From: Bacillus sp. KH172YL63
Lineage (GTDB): Bacteria > Bacillota > Bacilli > Bacillales > Bacillaceae_B
Reading direction: 5' to 3'
DNA length: 64,000 nucleotides
Assembly: GCF_011398925.1 (NCBI RefSeq)
Contig: NZ_AP022842.1
Span: forward strand, 4,126,001-4,190,000
The first letter of the stretch is position 1; each line of letters opens with the position of its first letter. Shown one piece after another: positions 34,937 to 43,461 of this stretch. Position numbers and translations under genes: made by a program. The notes beneath the pieces were generated by a model that searched no databases, was not told the DNA's origin, and saw only the letters and a list, made by a program, of their open reading frames with translations.

Positions 34937-35082
34937 GGAAATCCTCCCTTTTGAAAGCATACAGTCCGTTTTCGATCTTCTTGTATGATATTCCTGCTAA
35001 AACGGGATCGAATCATCTATCTGTACTATACAATGAATGATCACGGAATGGGAGGGGGAAGATTCTTCAAGTGACCTTAAAA

Positions 35083-35119
35083 GGACAAAGGTCCGTCCCC
35101 CATCAGGAGACAGACCTTT
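35083..35119. repeat. Inverted copy of the GGGGACGGACCT repeat, terminator-like
   Basis: GGACAAAGGTCCGTCCCC (35083-35100) is the inverse of the motif at 1279-1290. AAAGGTC (35087-35093) can pair with GACCTTT (35113-35119), forming a hairpin at the end of the HAD gene on the minus strand. Confidence 0.6.
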
Positions 35120-35121
35120 CC

Positions 35122-35793
35122 TTAGTTGATATGTTCGGTGATGCCAGTCAGATCTTTGTACACATAATCAGGTTTCACGCCCAGTTCATCCATTACCTTA
35201 TCCTGTCGGTTGATCCAGGCTGTGTTGAATCCGAAGTTTGCGGCTCCTGCAATATCCCATGGATTCGACGACATGAACAGCACTTCCTCCCTTTTGACGC
35301 CAAGCTCCTTCAGCACCAGCTGGTAAGACATCGGTGTCGGCTTGAACTGCTTCACTTCATTCACTGTCAGCACCCTATCCAGTAAGTGAGAAAACGGGGA
35401 CTGATCCACTAGTGGTGAAAGCATGTCAGGGGAGCCATTTGAAAAAATCGCTGTTTGATATGATTGAAGCCGGTCCAATACACTTTCCACTTCATCATAG
35501 TGAGTGAGCTTTAAATACGCCTCTAATAATACCTTTTCCTTTTCATCAGTAAGATCAACTTCCGCTTGGACACAAGCATAGTGAAGAGCATCCTTCGTGA
35601 TGGAGAAGAACGTCGCATACGTACCCATCAGCTGACGGAGAAAGCTGTACTCCAGCTGCTTCTGACGCCACACCTGACTGATTTCCTCCCCTTTATCGGG
35701 GAACAATTCATTGCATTTTTCAATCACGGAATGGACATCGAATAACGTCCCGTACGCATCAAACACAAACGCTTTTATATTGAGTTTAGACAT
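35122..35793 (-). CDS. Haloacid dehalogenase type II-like hydrolase
   Basis: 223 residues. HAD motif I FDAYGTLFDVHSV (nucleophile Asp), motif II IFSNGSPDML, Lys in VKQFKPTPMSYQLVLKELG and motif IV FMSSNPWDIAGAANFGF. This set, with SSNxWD, is that of (S)-2-haloacid dehalogenases. The natural substrate may be different. Start at 35793 because GAGGAGG lies upstream; the frame extends to 35841 without a ribosome binding site. Confidence 0.88.
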   Translation of the reverse strand: MSKLNIKAFVFDAYGTLFDVHSVIEKCNELFPDKGEEISQVWRQKQLEYSFLRQLMGTYATFFSITKDALHYACVQAEVDLTDEKEKVLLEAYLKLTHYDEVESVLDRLQSYQTAIFSNGSPDMLSPLVDQSPFSHLLDRVLTVNEVKQFKPTPMSYQLVLKELGVKREEVLFMSSNPWDIAGAANFGFNTAWINRQDKVMDELGVKPDYVYKDLTGITEHIN

Positions 35794-35951
35794 ACAGATC
35801 CTCCTCACAGATTCTTTTAAATATAATAGACTCTTTTTCAAAAATTAAACTTTTTTCTGCCGGTTTGCAGGCAGGCGAATTCTTTTTCATCCTTGGAGCT
35901 TTATGGTATATTCCCTTCGAGTATCTAAATATATACAGGAGGTGATCAAGC

Positions 35952-37286
35952 ATGGCTGAAGACCAACATTCCTCTTCCCATACGAGGACGATCCTTTTCT
36001 TAAGCCTGACGATCTGGCTTGTGGTCATGAATACGACGATGTTCAACGTCGCACTGCCGAATGTCTTAAAAGATTTCTCACTGAAACCGTCTGAGGGCGC
36101 ATGGATTGTATCGGGCTACTCGATTGTCCTTGCCATATGCACCATCACTTATACCCGCCTGGCTGATTATATACCGATTAAACGATTGCTGATCCTCGGT
36201 ATTTCTATTTTCGGTCTTGCTTCTTTTACCGGATTCTTCGCCGATTCTTTCGCATGGCTTCTGGTCTCACGTCTTTTGCAAGCGGCTGGGGCAGCAGCGA
36301 TTCCAGGTTTGTCAATGGTGTTTGCCGGACGGTTCATCCCTATGCATAGAAGGGGCCGGGCACTCGCCATGATCGCTTCAGCTTCATCCCTTGGATTTGG
36401 GTTGGGACCGGTTGTCGGCGGGGTGATTACCGATCATTTCAATTGGAATTATTTATTTTTAATCACATTGTGTGTCCTTGGAATGATCCCGGTGCTCTAC
36501 CGGATCCTGCCGGACGAAGGAACAAAGAAAGGATATTTCGATGTGTGGGGAGGGTTGTTGACCGGAATCGGGATTACGTTTTTCCTACTCTTCATCTCTA
36601 CCTATCAATGGATTTATTTCGCAGGAGCGGTCATCTCACTCGGTGGATTATGGTTCCGCATCCATCGCATTGAAATCCCCTTCATACAGCCGGCTTTGAT
36701 TCGGAATAAAGGATACAGACAGCTTCTCTATATGAGCTTCCTTGGATTCGCCACCCACTTCTCCATCTTGATCGTCATGCCGCTTATGCTGCAGCATGTT
36801 TTCGGCAAGAATCCTACCGCCGTCGGATTCATCATTTTTCCGGGTGCGATGCTGTCTGCGGTGGCTGCCATCTATGTGGGAAGGCTGATCGACCACTACG
36901 GGAATATCAGGGTGATGTTTCTCGCCCATATCCTTCTCATCGTGTCGACGATTTTATTCTACCTCCTGTCACCGCAAAGTGAATACATGATCATGGCTGC
37001 GTACATGTTTACAAGTTTCGGATTTTCGAGTCTTTCATCGAGCTCCACAAACGAAGTGTCACGGATCATGCCGAAAGAATTGACGGCTTCCGGAATCGGA
37101 ATGAAACAGCTCATCCACTTCGTCGGCAGCGCATCAGGCTCTGTCCTAGGCGGCATCATAGTCGAATCAGGGGGTGCAGACTTCCCGGTAAGCTCCTTTC
37201 AGCATACCTTCCTGGTCCTCATCCTCTTGATGATCCTGTCACTCATTCTCCTGTTTACCTATCAACAGCGGATCAAATACGATTGA
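35952..37286 (+). CDS. MFS transporter, DHA2 (14-helix) drug-export type
   Basis: 444 residues, 13-14 membrane helices. Motif C-like region SASSLGFGLGPVVGGVITDH and motif A-like LADYIPIKRLLILGISIFG are visible, along with the N-terminal MNTTMFNVALPNVLKDF typical of TetA(L)/LmrB/EmrB-like pumps. Substrate unknown. AGGAGGTG precedes the ATG. Own terminator. Confidence 0.86.
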   Translation: MAEDQHSSSHTRTILFLSLTIWLVVMNTTMFNVALPNVLKDFSLKPSEGAWIVSGYSIVLAICTITYTRLADYIPIKRLLILGISIFGLASFTGFFADSFAWLLVSRLLQAAGAAAIPGLSMVFAGRFIPMHRRGRALAMIASASSLGFGLGPVVGGVITDHFNWNYLFLITLCVLGMIPVLYRILPDEGTKKGYFDVWGGLLTGIGITFFLLFISTYQWIYFAGAVISLGGLWFRIHRIEIPFIQPALIRNKGYRQLLYMSFLGFATHFSILIVMPLMLQHVFGKNPTAVGFIIFPGAMLSAVAAIYVGRLIDHYGNIRVMFLAHILLIVSTILFYLLSPQSEYMIMAAYMFTSFGFSSLSSSSTNEVSRIMPKELTASGIGMKQLIHFVGSASGSVLGGIIVESGGADFPVSSFQHTFLVLILLMILSLILLFTYQQRIKYD

Positions 37287-37290
37287 TTTG

Positions 37291-37323
37291 AACGCCAGGC
37301 AGCTTTCTGCCCGGCGTTTTTTT
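37291..37323 (+). terminator. Intrinsic terminator of the MFS gene
   Basis: AACGCCAGGCAG (37291-37302) with complement (about 37307-37318, one mismatch) and a run of T. Confidence 0.9.
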
Positions 37324-37391
37324 CATGGCAGGATTCTCCCCTTACCAATATGGGTATAGTAAGAGAAAAACAGTAGAACAGGGGAATGAAC

Positions 37392-38861
37392 TTGAATACT
37401 AAGAGAAAATGGTATAAGAAGAAACGCTGGTGGATTGGAGGTGCCGTCATCCTGATCCTCGCAATCGTCATGACCTATCACAGGGTCAAGCCGCTGCCGC
37501 CGGGCATCTCCTACGCAGGACATACTTATGAGATCCCGGAAAAGGACGTGGATTTCCTTTATGATCTTACCTATCAAAAGGACGGAAAAGAGATATATGA
37601 TCAGTCCATCTTTGATGAAGTATACAGCACGATCGAAAACGCCGAGGATTTCCTCATCCTGGACTTATTCCTAGTGAACGGCTACACAAAGGGAGACCGG
37701 GATTACCCGCAAATCAGTGAAACCTTATCCCGAAAGATCAAAGAACAAATGAAAAAGAATCCTGAGCTGAAAGTGGTCTTTATCAGTGATGAAATCAATA
37801 CAACCTACAACTCGCATATGGCGAGACAAATTGAACCGTTGAGAAAACTCGGTGCCGAAGTTGTCTTCACTGACCTTAACCGCCTCAGGGACCCTAACAT
37901 CCTTTATTCCGGCGTCTGGCGTAGTATGCTTGGCTGGTTCGGACAGGACGGCTATGGATGGCTGCCGAATCCATTGGCCCCATCTGCCCCCAAAGTCACA
38001 ATGAGGTCCTACTTGAAGCTATTGAATATCAAAGCTAACCACCGGAAAATCGTCATCACGGAAAATGAAGGGCTTATCCTTTCTGCGAATCCCCATGATG
38101 CCAGTGGATTTCACTCAAATATCGGATTTAAGGTGAAAGGGGAAATTTTGAAAGATATGGTCAAGGCAGAAAAAGCTGTCGCCAGGTTCTCAGGCGGAAA
38201 TCTTGATGCTTTCCCGACAGAGCAGGAATTGGACGAAACCATCACGACACTCTCTCCCGGCAAGTCTTCGGTTAAAGCACAGATCCTGACCGAGCGGGAA
38301 ATCCAAAAAGGGGTGGTCGATGCACTCGATCATGCCAAAAAAGGGGACGAAGCCTGGATCGGGATGTTCTACCTCGCTGACCGGGATATCATTGACGCAA
38401 TAGAAGATGCGGCTGGGCGGGGCGTAGACATTCGCATGGTGCTCGATCCCAATCAAAATGCGTTCGGACAGCAGAAAATCGGCCTGCCGAACCTCCCGAT
38501 CGCAGCCGAACTCCGAAAGCTCGAGAGTGACCAAATCACCATCAGATGGTATCACACGAACAAAGAGCAGTATCATACGAAGCTCATCTATGTGAAAGGC
38601 GCTGAAGAAAGCACCGTGATCGGCGGATCCGGTAATTACACATCCAGGAATATGGATGATTATAACCTGGAAGAAAACCTCAAGCTCACAGCACCTGCCG
38701 ACAGTGAAACCATGAATGAAATAGACACCTATTTCAAACGAATCTGGAACAATGAAGACGGGACGTACACGGTTGAATATGAGGAGTATCAAGATAAACT
38801 TCCGGCATTCAAATATATCATGTACATCCTCCAGAAAATTTTCCAAGTGACTACGTATTAG
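37392..38861 (+). CDS. PLD-like membrane protein with altered HKD motifs
   Basis: About 489 residues. N-terminal basic segment and one membrane helix (WWIGGAVILILAIVMTY), then two phospholipase D halves. The first motif is NHRKIVITENEGLILSANPH (H-x-K-x4-E where Asp is usual); the second is YHTKLIYVKGAEESTVIGGS (H-x-K-x4-K) followed by GNYTSRN. The fold is cardiolipin synthase/PLD-like, anchored outside the cell. Start: AGGGG directly abuts ATG 37386, so TTG 37392 at normal distance is preferred. Neighbour of a stress membrane gene. Activity is uncertain because both Asp positions differ. Confidence 0.75.
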   Translation: MNTKRKWYKKKRWWIGGAVILILAIVMTYHRVKPLPPGISYAGHTYEIPEKDVDFLYDLTYQKDGKEIYDQSIFDEVYSTIENAEDFLILDLFLVNGYTKGDRDYPQISETLSRKIKEQMKKNPELKVVFISDEINTTYNSHMARQIEPLRKLGAEVVFTDLNRLRDPNILYSGVWRSMLGWFGQDGYGWLPNPLAPSAPKVTMRSYLKLLNIKANHRKIVITENEGLILSANPHDASGFHSNIGFKVKGEILKDMVKAEKAVARFSGGNLDAFPTEQELDETITTLSPGKSSVKAQILTEREIQKGVVDALDHAKKGDEAWIGMFYLADRDIIDAIEDAAGRGVDIRMVLDPNQNAFGQQKIGLPNLPIAAELRKLESDQITIRWYHTNKEQYHTKLIYVKGAEESTVIGGSGNYTSRNMDDYNLEENLKLTAPADSETMNEIDTYFKRIWNNEDGTYTVEYEEYQDKLPAFKYIMYILQKIFQVTTY

Positions 38862-38886
38862 GTTTTGATTCCTCAAAAACGGGGAA
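38862..38886 (+). promoter_or_regulatory. Possible SigB promoter for the GlsB-like gene
   Basis: GTTTTG (38862-38867), 13 bp, GGGGAA (38881-38886) resembles the SigB consensus GTTTAA-N13-15-GGGTAT at eight of twelve positions. Genes of this family are general-stress genes in Bacillus. Confidence 0.35.
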
Positions 38887-38931
38887 ATCACCTTATAACA
38901 ACATACAAAATCAATTATGGAGGTAAGAAAA

Positions 38932-39189
38932 ATGGGTATTATTTTATATTTGATTGTCGGAGGAATCATCGGCTGGTTAGCTGGACTTATCCTTGGTAAA
39001 GACGTGCCAGGCGGCGTCATCGGGAATATCGTCGCCGGGATCATCGGTGCCTGGATCGGAGGAGAACTCCTTGGAAGCTTCGGCCCATCCCTTGCAGGCA
39101 TCGCCATCATCCCGGCGTTGATCGGAGCCATCATCTTCGTCTTCCTATTAAGCCTGCTGCTAAGAGGAATGAGAAAAACTTCTCATTAA
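38932..39189 (+). CDS. GlsB/YeaQ/YmgE-family stress membrane protein
   Basis: 85 residues, three membrane helices with Gly-rich repeats: YLIVGGIIGWLAGLILGKD, GNIVAGIIGAWIGGELLG, GIAIIPALIGAIIFVFLLSL. This is the transglycosylase-associated (YwzA/YdaS-like) family, induced by stress, role unknown. ATG 38932 follows GGAGG at 38919-38923; the frame opens at 38917. Confidence 0.88.
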   Translation: MGIILYLIVGGIIGWLAGLILGKDVPGGVIGNIVAGIIGAWIGGELLGSFGPSLAGIAIIPALIGAIIFVFLLSLLLRGMRKTSH

Positions 39190-39228
39190 TAGAACAATAA
39201 GGCCGGGACAAAAGAGTGCCCGCCAATG

Positions 39229-39272
39229 AAAAATCCGAGCGAAGTTGAGAATTTACTTCGTTCGGATTTTTT
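39229..39272 (+). terminator. Intrinsic terminator after the GlsB-like gene
   Basis: AAAATCCGA...CGAAGT (39229-39245) pairs with ACTTCG...TCGGATTTT (39255-39270), ending in TTTT. Confidence 0.85.
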
Positions 39273-39340
39273 GTGCTTTATAGAAGTTCGTATTTTGAAT
39301 AAAAGGCCTTAGTGATGTCCCCGCCCCTTTTTTTGCACAC

Positions 39341-39373
39341 AAAAAGAACAGCCATTCATCGGCTGTTCTTTTT
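39341..39373 (-). terminator. Terminator of the 34-residue ORF
   Basis: AAAAGAACAGCC (39342-39353) with GGCTGTTCTTTT (39361-39372), 7-nt loop, T-run on the minus strand. Confidence 0.85.
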
Positions 39374-39476
39374 AATACGTCATCGATTTCTTATGTCTTC
39401 TCTTATTCCGGTACTTCTTATAAATCGGGTAAATAATCGGTCCCCATTTGATCAGTCTGCCAATGAGTCGTTTCAT
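39372..39476 (-). CDS. Very basic 34-residue peptide
   Basis: MKRLIGRLIKWGPIIYPIYK, then KYRNKRRHKKSMTY. An amphipathic or membrane-surface N-terminal helix and a strongly positive C-terminus. A perfect AAGGAGGT lies before the ATG and a clean terminator overlaps the stop, so it is very probably expressed. No known family. It may bind membranes or nucleic acid. Confidence 0.65.
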   Translation of the reverse strand: MKRLIGRLIKWGPIIYPIYKKYRNKRRHKKSMTY

Positions 39477-39571
39477 GAAGGTAACCTCCTTTTATACTCT
39501 TCTATACCCCCGCCCTGCACAGGGAAAACCTATGCTAGAATGAAAGGAATACATATAACGGGGTGGATACG

Positions 39572-40717
39572 ATGCATCTGACGGAAGAATTAGCTTATCC
39601 GATCATTTCTAAACTGAAGACGATCGTTCACTACAATATCAATATGATGAATGAGTCCGGCGTCATTGTGGCTAGCACCGATCCCGGGCGCAAGGATCAA
39701 GTGCACGAAGGGGCCCTCCATGTTTTGAAAGAAAAAAAGCCCTTCATCATTTACAAAGAAGATATGGACAAGTACCACGGTTCCAAGGAAGGGATCAACC
39801 TTCCGATTGAATTCCTCGGTGAAACAATCGGTGTCATCGGCGTGACAGGATCCCCCCAGGAACTGGAGCAGTTCGTCCAGATTGTGAAAGTAACGGTCGA
39901 AGTCATGATTCAGCAGGTCCATTTCCATAATCAATTGCAACATCAAAAAACATTGATGGATAACTGGCTGCTGGACATTGTTCATCCCCATTATTTTGAC
40001 AAACGGAAAACGGAGTCGTTCGCCCATCACTATCTGCACCTTGATACGGGTCAGGACGTCCAAGCCATCCTCTTTCAATTTGAGGACTTAAATGCTCATT
40101 CCACTGCCATTCTTCCCCTTTCTGCGGTCAAGGAAGAATTGTTAAGGAGAATCCAGCTCCAGCTGCCTGATGTATCATTCCAGTCCTTTATTTCAGATAC
40201 CCGCTGTATCATTGGGCTTCCGGGCCGCAGCGCAAACAAAGACGAAGCGATACGCCTGACGGAACGGCTGCTCCGTCATTTACAGGAGAAGAGATACGCC
40301 GTAAGGGCCGGGATTGGGAACGCCTATGAAGGGGTTTCAGGGTACAGACAATCCTATGTGGAAGCTTCAAACTCCCTTGAACTGCAACAGAGCTTCCCTC
40401 AATTCACCACGGTTCATATACAGGACTGGGGGATTATGGATTTCATCAAGCAGATCCCCCTTGAAATCCGCAAAGCGTTCATGAACCGTTACGAAGACCA
40501 AGCCTTTCAACTCAGCCCGACCTTGAGACTGACCTTGCAAACGTTATTTGACTGTCAATTGAACATGAAAGAAACCGCCGAAGCACTTCATATTCATCGC
40601 AACACCCTGCTATATAGACTCGAAAGCGTTGAAAATGCGACCGGTCTGAATCCCCGTCGATTCGATGACGCCATTTTACTCCGCTTCATCTTGATCATGC
40701 TCGAAATCAACCGATGA
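39572..40717 (+). CDS. CdaR-family sugar diacid regulator
   Basis: 381 residues. N-terminal sugar-diacid recognition domain (about 1-135: KTIVHYNINMMNESGVIVAS, then GETIGVIGVTGSPQELEQF), a GGDEF-like middle and a C-terminal PucR-type helix-turn-helix (LNMKETAEALHIHRNTLLYR). It controls glucarate/galactarate/glycerate use. ATG 39572 is preferred to GTG 39563, which overlaps GGGGTGG. The glycerate kinase and permease follow at 137 and 1290 bases, the expected targets. Confidence 0.9.
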   Translation: MHLTEELAYPIISKLKTIVHYNINMMNESGVIVASTDPGRKDQVHEGALHVLKEKKPFIIYKEDMDKYHGSKEGINLPIEFLGETIGVIGVTGSPQELEQFVQIVKVTVEVMIQQVHFHNQLQHQKTLMDNWLLDIVHPHYFDKRKTESFAHHYLHLDTGQDVQAILFQFEDLNAHSTAILPLSAVKEELLRRIQLQLPDVSFQSFISDTRCIIGLPGRSANKDEAIRLTERLLRHLQEKRYAVRAGIGNAYEGVSGYRQSYVEASNSLELQQSFPQFTTVHIQDWGIMDFIKQIPLEIRKAFMNRYEDQAFQLSPTLRLTLQTLFDCQLNMKETAEALHIHRNTLLYRLESVENATGLNPRRFDDAILLRFILIMLEINR

Positions 40718-40728
40718 TCTCATTAGAT

Positions 40729-40753
40729 GATTGTGCATTTGCACAATCTTTTT
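40729..40753 (+). terminator. Terminator of the cdaR-like gene
   Basis: Perfect stem GATTGTGC (40729-40736), loop ATTT, GCACAATC (40741-40748), then TTTTT. Confidence 0.88.
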
Positions 40754-40788
40754 CTTTTTCAGCGGGAAAAATTTAGTCCCCGCAACAT

Positions 40789-40834
40789 TGTAAACGCTTA
40801 CTAAACTTGATTAAATGGATGAATAGATTATATT
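40789..40834 (+). promoter_or_regulatory. cre site and promoter of the glycerate operon
   Basis: TGTAAACGCTTACT (40789-40802) matches the CcpA cre consensus except the last base. It is followed by TTGATT (40807-40812), 16 bp and TATATT (40829-40834), a fair SigA promoter. Confidence 0.6.
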
Positions 40835-40854
40835 TTCTGAAAAAAGGAGCCGCT

Positions 40855-41988
40855 ATGAATATACTGATTGCCCCAGATTCATTTAAAGGAAGTTTACGCT
40901 CAATTGAAGTTGGAACCGTGATAGAAAAGGCTTTTCGTGATGAATCCACAGCTTTCCATACTACCGTCATTCCCATGGCTGACGGCGGTGAAGGGACGCT
41001 CGAAACCTTGATCTATGCGACAGGGGGAAAAAGGGTCCAGACGAAAGCCACCGGACCTCTCGGTGTTCCCGTTTCTACAGAGTACGGTGTATTGGGAGAT
41101 GACAAAACAGCCGTCATTGAAGTCGCTTCAATCGCAGGACTTACAATGGTACCGGCCGAGAAACGGAATCCCTGTCACACCACTTCTTACGGGATTGGAG
41201 AAGTCATCAAAACGGCGATGGAAGACGGCTGCCGTTCGTTTATCATCGCACTTGGAGGCAGTGCCACAAATGACGGCGGTTTTGCGATGCTTCAGGCGCT
41301 TGGCGTGACCTTCCTCGATGAAAATGGGAAACCGGTTGGAAAATTCGGCCGTGATCTTCAGAGCATCTCCCGGGTTGAGTGGGGTACCATTCATCCTCTC
41401 GTAAACGAATGTACCTTTCTGATCGCATCGGATGTCGACAATCCGTTATGCGGAGAAACAGGGGCCTCTGCCATATTCGGTCCACAAAAAGGGGCAAATG
41501 GAGAACAGGTAAAAGCACTCGATCATCAGCTCCTTTCTTTCAGCCAACTGCTTCAACAGGATAGAGGCGTCGATTTTCATGGAGCAAATGGAGCCGGTGC
41601 CGCCGGAGGCCTCGGTTTTGCCTTCCTGCACCTCAATGGCCGCATCGCATCCGGCGCAAAAGTGGTCGCGGACGCAGCCGGTCTTCAAACTGCCATTGAA
41701 AAGGCAGATTGGATCCTTACCGGGGAAGGTCAAAGCGATCATCAAACGCTTTTCGGCAAACTGCCATTTTTTATCTCAACACTGGCGAATGAGCATCACA
41801 AGCCTGTCTCACTTCTTGCCGGCAGCCTGGGAAAAGGCTATGAAGCGTTATACGAACATTTCACCAGCTGTCATTCCATCGCGTCCGGTCCCATGTCATT
41901 ACAAGAAAGCTTCGATCGGGTCGAAGAGCTGCTTTACCATGAAACAAGGAATATCGCACGTATGCTTAAAGTTACAAAGGGGTTATAA
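40855..41988 (+). CDS. glxK: Glycerate kinase
   Basis: 377 residues, GarK/GlxK family, phosphorylating D-glycerate with ATP. Marks are LIAPDSFKGSLRSIEVG at the start, MADGGEGTLETL, IALGGSATNDGGFAMLQALG, SDVDNPLCGETGASAIFGPQ and LTGEGQSDHQTLFGK. ATG 40855 sits after AAAAGGAG; the frame opens at 40807. Followed by a GntP permease 19 bases downstream, so uptake and phosphorylation of glycerate are coupled. Confidence 0.93.
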   Translation: MNILIAPDSFKGSLRSIEVGTVIEKAFRDESTAFHTTVIPMADGGEGTLETLIYATGGKRVQTKATGPLGVPVSTEYGVLGDDKTAVIEVASIAGLTMVPAEKRNPCHTTSYGIGEVIKTAMEDGCRSFIIALGGSATNDGGFAMLQALGVTFLDENGKPVGKFGRDLQSISRVEWGTIHPLVNECTFLIASDVDNPLCGETGASAIFGPQKGANGEQVKALDHQLLSFSQLLQQDRGVDFHGANGAGAAGGLGFAFLHLNGRIASGAKVVADAAGLQTAIEKADWILTGEGQSDHQTLFGKLPFFISTLANEHHKPVSLLAGSLGKGYEALYEHFTSCHSIASGPMSLQESFDRVEELLYHETRNIARMLKVTKGL

Positions 41989-42007
41989 ACATAAAGGGGG
42001 AAATCAA

Positions 42008-43363
42008 ATGTCTGGAATATGGTTATTCACGGTCATCGTCCTAGGGGTAGGATTTATCATCTTCACAACGGCTAAATTAAAGCTTCAACCGTTTTTATCT
42101 TTACTTTTTGCAGCATTCTTAGTCGGAATTTTCGCCGGGCTGCCACTGGCTACCGTGGTGGAATCGGTGAACGCAGGATTCGGCGGACTGATGGGATACA
42201 TCGGAATCGTCATCGTCGCCGGTACGATTATCGGTACGATTCTTGAGAAGTCTGGCGCAGCGTTGAGGATGGCTGAAGTCGTCCTCCGCTTAGTCGGTGA
42301 AAAGCGGCCGCAACTGGCCATGTCTCTGATCGGGGCGATCGTCAGCATCCCCGTCTTCTGTGACTCCGGTTACGTCATTCTTTCAAGCTTGAAAAAAGCA
42401 CTGGCCAAACGTGCCAAGGTGACGCTCGCTTCCATGTCGGTCGCGCTGGCAACCGGGTTATATGCGACCCATACATTGGTGCCGCCTACGCCAGGACCGA
42501 TTGCTGCCGCCGGGAATATTGGCGCAAGTGACTATTTGGGCACAATCATCTTAATTGGTCTGATCGTTGCCATTCCGACGATTTTGGCCGGCTATCTATG
42601 GGCCGTTAAAGTCGCCGACAAGATCGAAATTGAAGGAGAAGGGGATCTAGAGCTTGATTATGATGAAATCATCAAATCCTTTGGAGAGCTCCCTTCTACG
42701 TTCAAATCCTTTGCCCCGATCGTTCTGCCGATCCTGTTGATTGGTGCAGGGTCTGTCGTGAGCTTCTTCCAATGGGAAGGCGGGTTGGCTGATGGACTAT
42801 TATTCGTCGGATCCCCTGTCGTCGCGCTGCTGATCGGCGTGCTGGCTGCCTTTTTCCTCATGCCGAAATGGAATGAAGAAACCCTGAACGGTTGGGTGAC
42901 GCAAGGAATGAAAGACGCCACCAATATTTTATTGATCACCGGTGCCGGCGGGGCATTCGGATCCGTAATCAAGGCAACCCCCGTTGCCGAATTGATCCAG
43001 GGCATTGCCGACGGCGGACTGCTTTCCGGTGCGCTTGTCCTTCTCATCCCATTCGTGGTCGCTGCCCTTTTGAAATCTGCACAAGGGTCATCAACTGCTG
43101 CACTCGTCATCACTTCGTCCCTGATCGCTCCCCTCCTTCCACAAATGGGGATCGATGGGGCAGTCCCACTTGCACTGGTCGTCATGTCTATCGGGGCAGG
43201 TGCAATGACGGTCAGCCATGTGAATGACAGCTATTTCTGGGTCGTCACCCAGTTCAGCGGCATGAAAGTCACCGATGCGTACAAAGCACAGACCGCCGCC
43301 ACGCTTGTTCAAGGGGTAACGGCACTCGTTTTCACTTTATTGCTGTGGATCATACTCGTTTAA
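42008..43363 (+). CDS. GntP-family permease (probably glycerate)
   Basis: 451 residues, about 12-14 helices, gluconate:H+ symporter family. Marks are GTIIGTILEKSGAALRMAEV, SIPVFCDSGYVILSSLKKAL, THTLVPPTPGPIAAAGNIGA and KSAQGSSTAALVITSSLIAP. Its partner genes point to glycerate. Start at ATG 42008 because AAAGGGGG lies before it; the open frame reaching back to 41579 only overlaps glxK. Confidence 0.9.
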   Translation: MSGIWLFTVIVLGVGFIIFTTAKLKLQPFLSLLFAAFLVGIFAGLPLATVVESVNAGFGGLMGYIGIVIVAGTIIGTILEKSGAALRMAEVVLRLVGEKRPQLAMSLIGAIVSIPVFCDSGYVILSSLKKALAKRAKVTLASMSVALATGLYATHTLVPPTPGPIAAAGNIGASDYLGTIILIGLIVAIPTILAGYLWAVKVADKIEIEGEGDLELDYDEIIKSFGELPSTFKSFAPIVLPILLIGAGSVVSFFQWEGGLADGLLFVGSPVVALLIGVLAAFFLMPKWNEETLNGWVTQGMKDATNILLITGAGGAFGSVIKATPVAELIQGIADGGLLSGALVLLIPFVVAALLKSAQGSSTAALVITSSLIAPLLPQMGIDGAVPLALVVMSIGAGAMTVSHVNDSYFWVVTQFSGMKVTDAYKAQTAATLVQGVTALVFTLLLWIILV

Positions 43364-43414
43364 CTCGTTCAACGGATCAGCGATTCCTCCCCGGGAAATA
43401 AAGGGGATCAATAA

Positions 43415-43461
43415 AAAAGAACCTGAAGCATCAGCGGTTTCGCCATGCTTCAGGTTCTTTT
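43415..43461. terminator. Bidirectional terminator between gntP and parR-like gene
   Basis: AAAAGAACCTGAAGCAT (43415-43431) and its perfect complement (43445-43461) with A and T runs on both sides. Confidence 0.92.

Noticed and set aside
38190..39134. 314-codon minus-strand open frame
   Set aside because: Antisense to the PLD-like and GlsB-like genes and lacking its own signals.
41579..42007. Upstream extension of the GntP permease frame
   Set aside because: It lies entirely within glycerate kinase in another frame; AAAGGGGG fixes the start at 42008.
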